A stretch of 64,000 nucleotides of DNA from CAG-411 sp963643465. Its GTDB lineage: Bacteria > Bacillota > Clostridia > Lachnospirales > Lachnospiraceae. The translations under genes and the position numbers were made by a program. Shown here piece by piece: positions 1-7,992 of the stretch (within the stretch, counting starts at the first letter, position 1; each line of letters opens with the position of its first letter). Under the pieces are notes generated by a model. That model ran no database searches. It was given only the letters and a program-made list of their open reading frames with translations, and was not told the DNA's origin. The DNA is taken from assembly GCA_963643465.1 (NCBI GenBank), contig CAVIJT010000001.1:1-64000 (forward strand), given 5' to 3'.

Positions 1-92
1 CCCCAAGCGACTTGTTTAGTATATCATTCCGATTTTGGAATGTCAACACTTTTTTACAAAAAAATTTATTTTATTTTTTTTGCATTTTGTTG

Positions 93-121
93 TTGACATT
101 TTAATTATGTCTGTATATAAT
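93..121 (+). promoter_or_regulatory. Sigma-A promoter of tRNA-Leu
   Basis: TTGACA (93-98) and TATAAT (116-121) are both perfect consensus with a 17-bp spacer. The predicted start is near 128, about 16 nt before the tRNA. Confidence 0.9.
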
Positions 122-143
122 ATTACTTGTCTGTGAGACACAC

Positions 144-226
144 GCGGATGTGGCGGAATGGCAGACGCATCAGACTCAAAATCTGACGGGGGTGACCTCG
201 TGAGGGTTCAAGTCCCTCCATCCGCA
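144..226 (+). tRNA. tRNA-Leu (anticodon CAA)
   Basis: The acceptor arms GCGGATG (144-150) and CATCCGC (219-225) pair fully, and A226 is the discriminator. The anticodon loop CTCAAAA carries CAA at 177-179, which reads the UUG Leu codon. A long variable arm (class II) and a T arm with TTCAAGT loop follow. CCA is not encoded. It is transcribed alone, between a consensus promoter and an intrinsic terminator. Confidence 0.96.
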
Positions 227-231
227 TAAGA

Positions 232-260
232 AAAGGAACCTTGTAAAAGGTTCCTTTTTT
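232..260. terminator. Intrinsic terminator, probably bidirectional
   Basis: AAAGGAACC (232-240) pairs with GGTTCCTTT (249-257) and is followed by a T run. It ends the tRNA transcript and lies between it and the convergent gene at 279-569, which it may also serve (A run on the other side). Confidence 0.88.
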
Positions 261-278
261 ATTTATTAAATATTATTT

Positions 279-569
279 CTATTCTTTTTCATCTACTTCT
301 TTTACTTCGTATTTTTCCTGAAACAATTTATTCAACCAATCTACAATCTCTTGCTTTCCTTCTTCTGAAAAAGTAAACTCTTTTTTATCCATCTCCTCTT
401 TAGGCGTAGCTTCATAATTATATGGTTCTTTCCATACATGAACTAAAAATATAGCCTCCTCTTCTTTTTTTATCTTTTCTATTCTATATCGCATTCCTTT
501 TAAGCTACCAGTAAAAATTCCTTTATAATTATAAAACTCTAATGAAAGTATTTTACTATTCTCTATCAT
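279..569 (-). CDS. Small hypothetical protein (96 aa)
   Basis: I do not recognise this protein. It is short, charged and soluble, with alternating beta-like stretches (residues 6-50) and an acidic, lysine-rich C-terminus ending VDEKE. An upstream in-frame ATG at 578 sits directly against the Shine-Dalgarno AGAGGAG, so the ATG at 569, about 9 nt from that site, is the likelier start. It stands alone, converging on tRNA-Leu and divergent from ppiB. No signal peptide or membrane segment is seen. The good ribosome site and compact frame make it likely to be real. Confidence 0.65.
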   Translation of the reverse strand: MIENSKILSLEFYNYKGIFTGSLKGMRYRIEKIKKEEEAIFLVHVWKEPYNYEATPKEEMDKKEFTFSEEGKQEIVDWLNKLFQEKYEVKEVDEKE

Positions 570-656
570 CACAAACATCTCCTCTTTATAATATAGTAAA
601 ACTTCTTATTAAAAGAATACCATTTTACATTCTTCTCATCAAGTTTCTTTCCTATT

Positions 657-685
657 TTGACTTTTCCATTGTCTGTTAGTATAAT
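657..685 (+). promoter_or_regulatory. Sigma-A promoter of ppiB
   Basis: TTGACT (657-662) and TATAAT (680-685) are separated by 17 bp. The leader to the ATG at 765 is about 70 nt and holds no obvious structure. Confidence 0.85.
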
Positions 686-764
686 AAAAACGTTGTAGCA
701 AAACAAAATAAGTTACTAATACAACACATACTTTAAATTAATATCAAAGGAAGGAAGTTATCTT

Positions 765-1286
765 ATGGCACAAAATCCAATTGTAACCATTGAACTTGCA
801 GCTGGAGGAACAATTAAAGCGGAATTATATCCAGAAATTGCTCCAAACACTGTTAATAATTTTATTTCTTTAGTAAAAAAAGGATTCTATGATGGTTTAA
901 TTTTCCATCGTGTAATTCCTACTTTTATGATTCAAGGCGGTTGCCCTGAAGGCACCGGTATGGGTGGTCCTGGATATTCTATTAAAGGTGAATTTTCAAA
1001 TAATGGTTTTAAAAATGACCTTAAACACACCGAAGGTGTACTTTCCATGGCACGTTCTATGATGCCAAACTCTGCCGGTTCTCAATTCTTTATTATGCAC
1101 AAAACTTCACCTCATTTAGATGGTGAGTACGCTGCTTTTGGTAAAGTAATCGATGGAATGGATTGTGTAAACACAATTGCTGAAACACAAACCGATTATT
1201 CTGATAAACCAATTGAGGATCAAGTAATCAAATCAATGACTGTAGATACTTTTGGCATCGATTATCCAGAACCAGAAAAATGCTAG
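765..1286 (+). CDS. ppiB: Cyclophilin-type peptidyl-prolyl isomerase
   Basis: This is a cytoplasmic prolyl cis-trans isomerase of the single-domain cyclophilin family (173 aa, normal length). Visible hallmarks are FHRVIPTFMIQGG near residues 48-60 (catalytic Arg), the NSAGSQFFI core near 103-111, and HLDGEYAAFGKV near 117-128. There is no signal peptide. The ribosome site AAGGAAGG lies 9-10 nt before the ATG. It is monocistronic, with its own consensus promoter and a strong terminator. It is a general folding factor; no specific client can be inferred. Confidence 0.95.
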   Translation: MAQNPIVTIELAAGGTIKAELYPEIAPNTVNNFISLVKKGFYDGLIFHRVIPTFMIQGGCPEGTGMGGPGYSIKGEFSNNGFKNDLKHTEGVLSMARSMMPNSAGSQFFIMHKTSPHLDGEYAAFGKVIDGMDCVNTIAETQTDYSDKPIEDQVIKSMTVDTFGIDYPEPEKC

Positions 1287-1328
1287 ACATTAATTGTCTA
1301 AGATTCTAAATACCAAATATTTTAAAAA

Positions 1329-1358
1329 GCAGACACCCAAATGCGTGTCTGCTTTTTT
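1329..1358. terminator. Intrinsic terminator of ppiB
   Basis: GCAGACAC (1329-1336) pairs with GTGTCTGC (1345-1352), followed by six T. The convergent gene stops at 1359, so the hairpin separates the two. Confidence 0.88.
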
Positions 1359-2654
1359 CTATGAAAACACTTTTTTTAAATTACTTACTTCCTTTTTGGT
1401 TTTTGAAGATACCATATTATCATATCTAAAAAATACAAAACCTTTTACTTTTTTCTGCTTTCTAGCCGTAGTTACTTGTCTCTTTAAAATATTTTTGCCA
1501 CTACTCCATCCTATATCTCCGATTGCTTGTGCCTCAGATTTTGAAATACCGGCACGATAAGCTGCCAACCCTATATACAAATCTACATTAGCATTCTTTT
1601 TTATAGAACACCATCTTTTTACAGTAGCTGTATATGGACAAATTTTATTAGAAAAAGACCAATAGATTTGTGGACAAATATAATCTATATATCCTGACTT
1701 TGACATCCATTTTTTCACATCACAATAATATCTGTCGCTTCCGTATAGATTATTGATATTTCCAGCAGGACTTACTCCAAATACAACTTTTGAATCAATT
1801 TTCTTAATTGCATCATATACTTGTGATAATAGCAAGTCCACATTCTTTCTTCTCCACTGCACAATTTCTAATGCAGTCTTACCATTTTTTCTACAATTCT
1901 TCTTATAAGCCTTATATTCTAAAGCATCAAAATTATTCTTATAGTTACTTCCTAATGTTGGATAAAAATAGTCATCCATATGAATTCCATCCACATCATA
2001 ATTACTTACCAATTCTTCTACGCCATTTACAATCAACTCTCTTACACTAGCCTTTGCTGGATTGTAATACATCGCACCTCCAAAACTAAGCACCCTACGT
2101 TTGGTTGAAGAATCTTTTGATTTTTTCCATTTTACAGCAGGGTTTGATGAAGATAAAGAACTCCATTTTGTATCACTAAGTGTAACACGATATGGGTTAA
2201 TCCAAGCATGTATCTCTAAGTTTCTAGCATGTGCGGCTTTCACCATATATGCTAACGGATCATATCCCGGATTACGTCCCTGCTTGCCAGATGCTACTGC
2301 TGACCACGGAAAATACTCCGAATCATACATAGCATCTCCAAAAGGTCTAACCTGCACAATTACCGTATTCATTTTCATTTTTACGCAATTGTCAAACATT
2401 TTATTTATATATTTTTGAAATTTCTTTTCATCCATCTTAGAAACACCTGCGGATGCAAAATCTAAATAAGATATCCATATAGCACGCAGCTCTTGTGTAT
2501 CACTAGCAGATGCAGCTTGAACTACACTCTCTGATACTTGTGTGTCGGAACTCGTCAATGCGCTTAAATACTCAGGCCCCTTCCAAACTCCAATTAACAT
2601 AGTTAAAATTAGTCCTATGCAAACTATACTTTGCCACTTACTTGTTGTTTTCAT
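1359..2654 (-). CDS. GHL10 (DUF187) family glycosyl hydrolase-like protein
   Basis: This 431-aa exported protein has an N-terminal membrane segment or signal (residues 8-26), a Ser/Thr-rich linker, and from about residue 55 the GHL10/DUF187 TIM-barrel fold (start ELRAIWISYLDF; acidic motif GIHMDDYFYP near 223-232; a second Asn/Asp-rich strand near residue 300). Members of this family (B. subtilis YngK is one) are thought to act on carbohydrate outside the membrane; the substrate is not known. It starts 36 bp after the amidase gene on the same strand with AAGGGG before the ATG, so the two are probably co-transcribed and act together on the wall. Confidence 0.85.
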   Translation of the reverse strand: MKTTSKWQSIVCIGLILTMLIGVWKGPEYLSALTSSDTQVSESVVQAASASDTQELRAIWISYLDFASAGVSKMDEKKFQKYINKMFDNCVKMKMNTVIVQVRPFGDAMYDSEYFPWSAVASGKQGRNPGYDPLAYMVKAAHARNLEIHAWINPYRVTLSDTKWSSLSSSNPAVKWKKSKDSSTKRRVLSFGGAMYYNPAKASVRELIVNGVEELVSNYDVDGIHMDDYFYPTLGSNYKNNFDALEYKAYKKNCRKNGKTALEIVQWRRKNVDLLLSQVYDAIKKIDSKVVFGVSPAGNINNLYGSDRYYCDVKKWMSKSGYIDYICPQIYWSFSNKICPYTATVKRWCSIKKNANVDLYIGLAAYRAGISKSEAQAIGDIGWSSGKNILKRQVTTARKQKKVKGFVFFRYDNMVSSKTKKEVSNLKKVFS

Positions 2655-2690
2655 TTTTTCCCCTTTTTCTCTACCTTATTTGTAAAACTT

Positions 2691-4544
2691 TTATCTTCCC
2701 GTTGGATAGGAAGAAAATATCGACTCTGTAGTTTGATATATACTTTCTGCTGCTGCTTTTTGATAAGAACTATCTATTAATTTAGCCCTATCACCACTAT
2801 TAGAGATAAAACCTAACTCTATTAACACTGCTGGCACTGTGTTTTTATAAATTACTGTGTAATTTGCAGATTTCACTCCTCTGCTGGTTAGTCCCATCAC
2901 ATCAACTAAATTAGACTGGAACATACCTGCCATAATTTTACTTGTCAATCCATTACTCTGCGTCTTATTATTATTCGTTGAATAATATACTTCTGTTCCA
3001 GTAGCCGCAGTATTCGTTGCAGAATTCATATGAAGACTGATAAATAAATCAGCTCCTACCTTACTTGCAAATGCTGCTCTATCACTTAATGTAACAAACG
3101 TATCATCATACCTAGACCAATATGCTTTCACATTTGATGTATCACTATCAAAATATGTTTTTGCATATGTATACAAGATCGAATATGTAATATTCTTTTC
3201 CTGATAACCGCCTCCCATTGCTCCAGGGTCAGTTCCACCATGTCCGCAGTCAAGCACTACAATATTTTTAAATATGTCTTTCGGATCTCCAACCTCAATC
3301 CACGCAAGCCCTTCTTCTATATGTACTTTATAACCTTGCAATTTTGTAGTATTAAATAGCAATCTTGTTTTTCCTGCAGAAGTCAATGTCACAGTATAAC
3401 TACTAATTGTACTTCCACTTACTGCAATTGGATTATTTTCAAAATATGAAACATAATCTCCAGAAATAAGAACCGCAAATTGATTTTTATAATAGTAATC
3501 AACATGTTTTATGTCTGCACTGGTTACCTCATTTGGCAAAGTAAAAGAAATTGCCGCACCCGATACTGTATCTACGTTGCTACCCTCAGAAGGAATTTCA
3601 CTTTCCTGTACCTTTGTTGTAATTTGGCTTGTCTTTGTATTATTATTCCAATTATAATTGTATCCCAAACTATTAGCCGTAAAACGTCCCGGTACCATTA
3701 AGTAATATTTGCCAGTTGCTCGATTTTTCACTCTTACAGCTTGTGTTGTTATCTCAGTTTCTACTCCATTCACAACTGCAATATTTGTTCCTAAATAAAA
3801 TACTATTGTATTTTCATCTTTCTCAACCGTAATGGTCTTTTCTGTACTGTCATAGACACAGCTTCCGTCAATAGCGGAGCCAAATACTTTCTTTCCATTC
3901 AAATACGCAGTTCCGTCTATAACAATACCAGGCATTTTTCCCAAGTTTACATTTTTTCCATCTACAGAAGCCTTTGCCTGCGTCCCTGTATATTTCGACC
4001 AAGAACCATTCATATACAGTTCCATCCAATTTCGTGTCATGACACCCGCTTTCTTTGTGCCACTCCATATATAAGTATACCCTAAATTCTCTGCAACAAA
4101 ACGAACTGGAACCATTATTCTTGTAACGCCAGCCTTTACAAATTTAACCTTTTGCATTGGAACACTCATTTTTTTCTTCTTGCCATTCACATAAGCATTT
4201 TTACTATTTAAGGTCATCACAATTGTTTGATCAAATTTAGTAATAGTCAATTTCTTTGTACTACTATCATACTTACAAGTTGCATTTAATCCCGTTTTAA
4301 AAATATCTTTATAATATCCCATAGAAGTATCTTTAATTATAATTCCAGGTGTATTATTTAAATTTATATTCTTTCCATCTAATGTAAACGCAACTTGTGA
4401 CTTTGTATATGTTATACTTTTTCCTCCATATACAAGTTTTAATGAAGTTGCAGCCTGGACAGTCACCTTAGGTAAAACCAAAGTGATTACCAACAAAAGT
4501 AACACTATTGTCCTCAATCTTCGTTGACAAGTATCTCTTTTCAT
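2691..4544 (-). CDS. N-acetylmuramoyl-L-alanine amidase with copper-amine-oxidase-type repeats
   Basis: This 617-aa secreted enzyme is expected to cut the amide bond between MurNAc and the stem peptide. A signal peptide (residues 1-31, basic then Leu-rich) precedes two tandem repeats of about 140 aa of the copper amine oxidase N-terminal type (each with a PVRFVAENLGY or PGRFTANSLGY motif), then a linker, then an Amidase_3 domain over the last ~175 aa. Zinc ligands are visible in VLDCGHGGTDPG, in the Glu of YQEKN and in LFISLHMNS; the catalytic Glu is in LIELGFIS. The start at 4544 is preferred because AGAGAGGTG lies 7 nt upstream; the longer frame to 4568 lacks a site. Confidence 0.93.
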   Translation of the reverse strand: MKRDTCQRRLRTIVLLLLVITLVLPKVTVQAATSLKLVYGGKSITYTKSQVAFTLDGKNINLNNTPGIIIKDTSMGYYKDIFKTGLNATCKYDSSTKKLTITKFDQTIVMTLNSKNAYVNGKKKKMSVPMQKVKFVKAGVTRIMVPVRFVAENLGYTYIWSGTKKAGVMTRNWMELYMNGSWSKYTGTQAKASVDGKNVNLGKMPGIVIDGTAYLNGKKVFGSAIDGSCVYDSTEKTITVEKDENTIVFYLGTNIAVVNGVETEITTQAVRVKNRATGKYYLMVPGRFTANSLGYNYNWNNNTKTSQITTKVQESEIPSEGSNVDTVSGAAISFTLPNEVTSADIKHVDYYYKNQFAVLISGDYVSYFENNPIAVSGSTISSYTVTLTSAGKTRLLFNTTKLQGYKVHIEEGLAWIEVGDPKDIFKNIVVLDCGHGGTDPGAMGGGYQEKNITYSILYTYAKTYFDSDTSNVKAYWSRYDDTFVTLSDRAAFASKVGADLFISLHMNSATNTAATGTEVYYSTNNNKTQSNGLTSKIMAGMFQSNLVDVMGLTSRGVKSANYTVIYKNTVPAVLIELGFISNSGDRAKLIDSSYQKAAAESIYQTTESIFSSYPTGR

Positions 4545-4573
4545 ATCATTCACCTCTCTGTATATCATAAGTA

Positions 4574-4625
4574 TATAGATGGTAAAACTCGCTTTTTCAA
4601 AAAAATTTCATTTCTGCCATCTATA
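4574..4625 (-). other. 9-bp inverted repeat in the amidase leader
   Basis: TATAGATGG (4574-4582) and CCATCTATA (4617-4625) are perfect complements 34 nt apart, inside the predicted 5' untranslated region of the amidase. Function is unknown; it could be a regulator site or a leader hairpin. Confidence 0.4.
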
Positions 4626-4646
4626 TTATATCACATATACTATCTT

Positions 4647-4675
4647 ATTATATAAAAATGACGAATTCGTGTCAA
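4647..4675 (-). promoter_or_regulatory. Sigma-A promoter of the amidase operon
   Basis: On the minus strand TTGACA (4675-4670) and TATAAT (4652-4647) are perfect consensus with a 17-bp spacer, placing the start near 4640 and giving a leader of about 95 nt. Confidence 0.88.
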
Positions 4676-4750
4676 CAAAGCCACAAAAAAACAACATTTC
4701 TTACAAAAACCACAAAAAGCATTGTATATTGTAATTTGTGCCATTTACTA

Positions 4751-5113
4751 TTACTGATAACTTTTCTCCGTTTCCATTGTCACATAATGGGGAATTAATA
4801 AATAAGAACCTTCTTTTATCAAGTCATCTGAAAGCCCATTCGTTCTTTTAATTTCAGAAATTAGTGCCTCCACATCTTCATATTCTATAGAGTAATACTG
4901 ACAGGCATAATCCCACAAAGTGTCATCCTGTTGTACTAAAATACGTGTAATAATCTTTTCTCTCTGCTGCATATCAACAGAAGATGCAGTTATTCTATCG
5001 GAAGCTATAGGCGAAATCTTGATTACCCCAAACAGCATTATTCCAAAAAACAAGCACATAAAAACAAGTAAATCCTTCTTTGATAACCTATACTCTTTTA
5101 TCTGATATCTCAT
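4751..5113 (-). CDS. YneA-like SOS division inhibitor (membrane segment plus LysM)
   Basis: This 120-aa protein has one transmembrane segment (residues 14-33) and an extracytoplasmic LysM-like domain (about 58-108: repeated hydrophobic pattern, DDTLWDYA start, GSYLLIPHY end). This is the architecture of B. subtilis YneA, which halts division during the SOS response, and like yneA it is divergent from lexA. Its promoter contains a perfect GAAC-N4-GTTC box. The start at 5113 is chosen for AGGAGG 7 nt upstream; the frame extends to 5134 without a site. A copy of the window's repeated leader element lies in its 5' untranslated region. Homology to YneA is inferred from architecture and context, not sequence identity. 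Confidence 0.82.
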   Translation of the reverse strand: MRYQIKEYRLSKKDLLVFMCLFFGIMLFGVIKISPIASDRITASSVDMQQREKIITRILVQQDDTLWDYACQYYSIEYEDVEALISEIKRTNGLSDDLIKEGSYLLIPHYVTMETEKSYQ

Positions 5114-5148
5114 ATGCCTTCCTCCTATCATCATTTTGAACTCTAGCT

Positions 5149-5241
5149 CATAAGAAATACGCCTTTCAAGTTTCTCAAATTATCACAGGGCGAAGCAAAT
5201 CTTCATATAAGCACTGGCTCTTTCTTACGATTGATGCAAAC
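5149..5241 (-). repeat. Repeated leader element, copy A (full length)
   Basis: This is a sense-strand element in the leader of the YneA-like gene, starting about 30 nt after the predicted transcript start and ending 35 nt before the ATG. The 3' half is a hairpin TGAGAAAC...ATTTCTTA (one G-U pair and a C-A mismatch at the loop end); the 5' half holds AGCCAGTGCTTATATGAA. The same order of blocks is seen in copies at 13621 and 29434, and partial copies at 25985 and 27540. Confidence 0.75.
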
Positions 5242-5256
5242 ATAACTCCTTCCAAG

Positions 5257-5355
5257 CAAACATTTGTTCGTTTCTAATTATAAGAACAAACGTTCTTTTT
5301 GTCAAGTATTTTCAAACAAGCGTTTGCGAACATCCGTTTGACAAACATTTGTTTA
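5257..5355. promoter_or_regulatory. Five LexA-type operators between the YneA-like gene and lexA
   Basis: Fourteen-base sites of the Firmicute pattern CRAAC-N4-GTTYG lie at 5257-5270 (AAAC-N4-GTTC), 5283-5296 (GAAC-N4-GTTC, perfect core), 5313-5326 (AAAC-N4-GTTT), 5327-5340 (GAAC-N4-GTTT, directly adjacent to the previous one) and 5342-5355 (AAAC-N4-GTTT). Site 2 fills the spacer of the leftward promoter; site 5 fills the spacer of the rightward promoter. This predicts LexA repression of both genes. Confidence 0.88.
5277..5305 (-). promoter_or_regulatory. Promoter of the YneA-like gene
   Basis: Minus strand TTGACA (5305-5300) and TATAAT (5282-5277), 17-bp spacer occupied by the best LexA box (5283-5296). 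The predicted start is near 5270, so box 5257-5270 covers the first transcribed bases. Confidence 0.9.
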
Positions 5356-5366
5356 TTTGCTATACT
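5338..5366 (+). promoter_or_regulatory. Promoter of lexA
   Basis: TTGACA (5338-5343) and TATACT (5361-5366) with a 17-bp spacer; the -35 overlaps the end of one LexA box and the spacer holds another, so autoregulation is expected. Confidence 0.9.
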
Positions 5367-5399
5367 ATTTTTAAATAGATATATAATGGAGGGATTCCT

Positions 5400-6017
5400 A
5401 TGAGTTACGGAAAAATCACTACCAAACAACAGGAAATATTAGATTACATTAAATCTCAAATATTGAACAAAGGCTATCCACCAGCCGTAAGAGAAATTTG
5501 CGAGGCGGTTCATTTAAAATCAACCTCCTCTGTACATTCTCACTTAGAATCTTTAGAAAAAAATGGATACATCCGACGAGATCCGACCAAGCCAAGAGCA
5601 ATCGAAATTGTAGATGATAGTTTTAATCTCTCCAGAAGAGAGATTGTGAATGTCCCTGTAATTGGAACAGTGACAGCAGGACAACCAATTTTTGCAGCAG
5701 AGAACATTGAAGGATATTTTCCTCTATTATCAGAAGATATGCCAAGAGGTGAAACCTTTATGTTGAAAGTAAAGGGCGAAAGTATGATAAATGCCGGTAT
5801 TTTTGACGGTGATCAAATTATTGTAAAGCGCCAGCCAACAGCAGAAAACGGCGATATTATTGTTGCTTTGATTGATGATTCTGCAACTGTGAAAACATAT
5901 TATAAAGAAGATGGATATTTCCGTCTTCAACCAGAAAATGATACCATGGACCCAATTCTTGTTTCTGATCTTACTGTTCTTGGTAAAGTGATTGGTCTAT
6001 ATCGTCGTTATATATAA
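5400..6017 (+). CDS. lexA: LexA SOS repressor
   Basis: This 205-aa repressor binds SOS operators and is inactivated by RecA-stimulated self-cleavage. The N-terminal winged helix-turn-helix covers residues 1-70 (GYPPAVREIC, STSSVHSHL recognition region). The cleavage site is Ala93-Gly94 in TVTAGQP; the catalytic dyad is Ser128 (KGESM) and Lys165 (ATVKTYY). GGAGGG lies 7 nt before the ATG. It is divergent from a YneA-like gene across five LexA boxes, as in Bacillus, and dinB at 42149 carries a further possible box. Confidence 0.97.
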   Translation: MSYGKITTKQQEILDYIKSQILNKGYPPAVREICEAVHLKSTSSVHSHLESLEKNGYIRRDPTKPRAIEIVDDSFNLSRREIVNVPVIGTVTAGQPIFAAENIEGYFPLLSEDMPRGETFMLKVKGESMINAGIFDGDQIIVKRQPTAENGDIIVALIDDSATVKTYYKEDGYFRLQPENDTMDPILVSDLTVLGKVIGLYRRYI

Positions 6018-6030
6018 TTATACGTGCAAA

Positions 6031-6066
6031 AACCCCTTGAGAACAGTTTCTCAAGGGGTTCTTTTA
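6031..6066. terminator. Strong bidirectional terminator of lexA / chrA
   Basis: A perfect 13-bp stem, AACCCCTTGAGAA (6031-6043) with TTCTCAAGGGGTT (6048-6060), loop CAGT, has an A run before it and T-rich bases after it, between convergent genes. Confidence 0.9.
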
Positions 6067-7497
6067 TACGAGGAAATTACAAACAATCATACTAAGTAAT
6101 CCACACAGTAATATTATTACAATTTCCGGTATTTTCTTTATTCGTTTCAACAAAGCTACCACTACAATTAACAAAACAGTAAGTAACAATGTCCCTAGCA
6201 ATTGTACGTTACACTCTAACATAATTTGCTGAATCTGGTAAAATAACCCCAGTCCGGTACTTATCAATAAGCCACCAACAATTGGTTTGATACATTTACC
6301 AAGTAATTCAAAAATTGTCATCTTTTCAAACATCTCATACACATACATTACGGCACATACTACTGCTCCAGATGCGGAAAGTGCTATTGCAAAACCTGCA
6401 ACGGCTACCAATATCCCAATCAATATACTGCCAGTTGTATTTAATCCTTGATAATAACCCACACCTGCCAGCATTTTCGTAAGAATAGATCCTGGCATTG
6501 CATTTACAACAGGAAGCAATTGAGAATATAATTGAGAACTATAAATCTCATTCTCTTCAAACAGTGACGCTGCCACTGTAAGATATGCCTCTCCACCACC
6601 AAATGACATAATGGAAGAAGCATAGCCTTTTGCCAAATAGGTCAATGCTCCTACACTACAAAAAACAGCGGGAATGCAACATATAACCATAAAACCAAAT
6701 AGCCCAAGTTCTTCTTTTATCACACTACTCAATTTTTTTCTTGTATGTATTTTTTCCCCACGAAAACTCTCTCTAATTCCATGAATAGAAATGAAGAGCA
6801 TCAACGCATAGATTACCCATAGCACAATTTTGCTATCAATTACTTTTGCTTTTCCTACACATAAGACATATATCAATGTAATAATCGAATCCAACATAAA
6901 GCGTGGTTTCGTCATTTTTTTTCCAGTAGAAAATATAATAAAAAAGGATAAGAGCAATACATTAACGGTACTAATATCAAAAATAGGCGTTCGCTCTATA
7001 CCTAAAATATGATATATTTCTTTTCCACAAGTAAAAAAACATACGACTAAAATAACCGCCAACCGCTTTAATTTCATATCTACTAAAACAAAACTATCAA
7101 TAACTCGCTTGTTATATATAAAAAGCAAATATAAAATGAATGCCGATATTCCCACAGAAATAAACTGTACCTGCGTAATAGCGGATGCACTAAATTTGGA
7201 AAATGCAACAATAATCAACAAAGTTGCAAGTACCCCCGGCAATGCAATCGCTATAGGTGCCAGCAACATTCCCGGAATGCCAGCCACCGTTTTTCCTAAT
7301 GCAACCGCTATTTCAACTGGAAGCGCTCCCGGTGTAATATTGGCTGCAACTATAAATTTATTATATTCTTTCTGAGAAACCAGTTTTTGCTCTTTTACTA
7401 CTTCTTTTTCTATTACTGGAACTAAAGCATTTCCGCCGCCAAAGCCAATACATCCCACTTTCAACATGGAAATAAGTAATTTTCCTAATTTTTTCAT
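6064..7497 (-). CDS. chrA: Chromate transporter, fused two-domain ChrA
   Basis: This 477-aa integral membrane protein of the CHR family contains two homologous halves. The first carries GCIGFGGGNALVPVIEKE near residues 15-32; the second carries SFGGGEAYL near residue 280. About 10-12 hydrophobic segments are visible. Family members export chromate or related anions, but many housekeeping homologues have unknown substrates. The start at 7497 has GGAGGACAACC upstream; the frame to 7527 does not need to be used. It is the last gene of the yhbY-nadD-yqeK-rsfS operon, 50 bp after rsfS, and shares a terminator with lexA. Confidence 0.88.
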   Translation of the reverse strand: MKKLGKLLISMLKVGCIGFGGGNALVPVIEKEVVKEQKLVSQKEYNKFIVAANITPGALPVEIAVALGKTVAGIPGMLLAPIAIALPGVLATLLIIVAFSKFSASAITQVQFISVGISAFILYLLFIYNKRVIDSFVLVDMKLKRLAVILVVCFFTCGKEIYHILGIERTPIFDISTVNVLLLSFFIIFSTGKKMTKPRFMLDSIITLIYVLCVGKAKVIDSKIVLWVIYALMLFISIHGIRESFRGEKIHTRKKLSSVIKEELGLFGFMVICCIPAVFCSVGALTYLAKGYASSIMSFGGGEAYLTVAASLFEENEIYSSQLYSQLLPVVNAMPGSILTKMLAGVGYYQGLNTTGSILIGILVAVAGFAIALSASGAVVCAVMYVYEMFEKMTIFELLGKCIKPIVGGLLISTGLGLFYQIQQIMLECNVQLLGTLLLTVLLIVVVALLKRIKKIPEIVIILLCGLLSMIVCNFLV

Positions 7498-7547
7498 CGG
7501 TTGTCCTCCTAAAGTGTGTCCTCTCACCGCTATTATATTAGAAACAC

Positions 7548-7916
7548 TTATTTTTCCAAATCAGCCTCTGTAAGTTCTTTTCCATCTTTCCAAATACGTT
7601 CTAAATCATAAAACAATCTATCTTCTTTTGAAAAAACATGTACGATAATATCGCCGTAATCCATTAAAACCCAATTGCTGTTACGTACACCTTCAATTCT
7701 TTTTGGTTCGAAACCAGCTTTGGACATCTGCTCTTCTACATTATCTACTAATGCTGAAATCTGCGAAGGATTATTTCCATCTCCAATCACAAAATAATCT
7801 GCAAAACTTGCAACTTCTGTAATCTGAATTACTCTTACATCTTCGCCCTTCTTATCCGTTAATGCTTTATATGCAATCGTAGCCATTTGCTTTGCCTTTT
7901 CTAATTCTTTTGACAT
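7548..7916 (-). CDS. rsfS: Ribosomal silencing factor RsfS
   Basis: This 122-aa protein of the RsfS/Iojap family binds ribosomal protein uL14 and blocks subunit joining when growth slows. The core motif SFADYFVIGDGNNPSQISAL (about 40-60) and the C-terminal DYGDIIVHVF and FYDLERIWKD are characteristic. The open frame runs to 7991, but GGAGG at 7921-7930 lies 9 nt before the ATG at 7916, and the next three-residue-longer ATG would be too close, so 7916 is chosen. This removes the apparent overlap with yqeK. Its place after nadD-yqeK is the usual one. Confidence 0.95.
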   Translation of the reverse strand: MSKELEKAKQMATIAYKALTDKKGEDVRVIQITEVASFADYFVIGDGNNPSQISALVDNVEEQMSKAGFEPKRIEGVRNSNWVLMDYGDIIVHVFSKEDRLFYDLERIWKDGKELTEADLEK

Positions 7917-7992
7917 ATCCATTCTCCTCCTATATCCCAACTGTTCGTAAACCGAAACAGTCCTTACATTTATCTGCCCAATGATGGACAAG

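Noticed and set aside
25..55. CATTCC/GGAATG hairpin followed by a T run at the left edge
   Set aside because: The stem is only 6 bp, the T run begins 6 nt later, and the gene it would end lies outside the window; too weak to annotate.
1294..1560. 88-aa plus-strand frame after ppiB
   Set aside because: It begins inside the ppiB terminator region and runs opposite the GHL10 gene, without a ribosome site.
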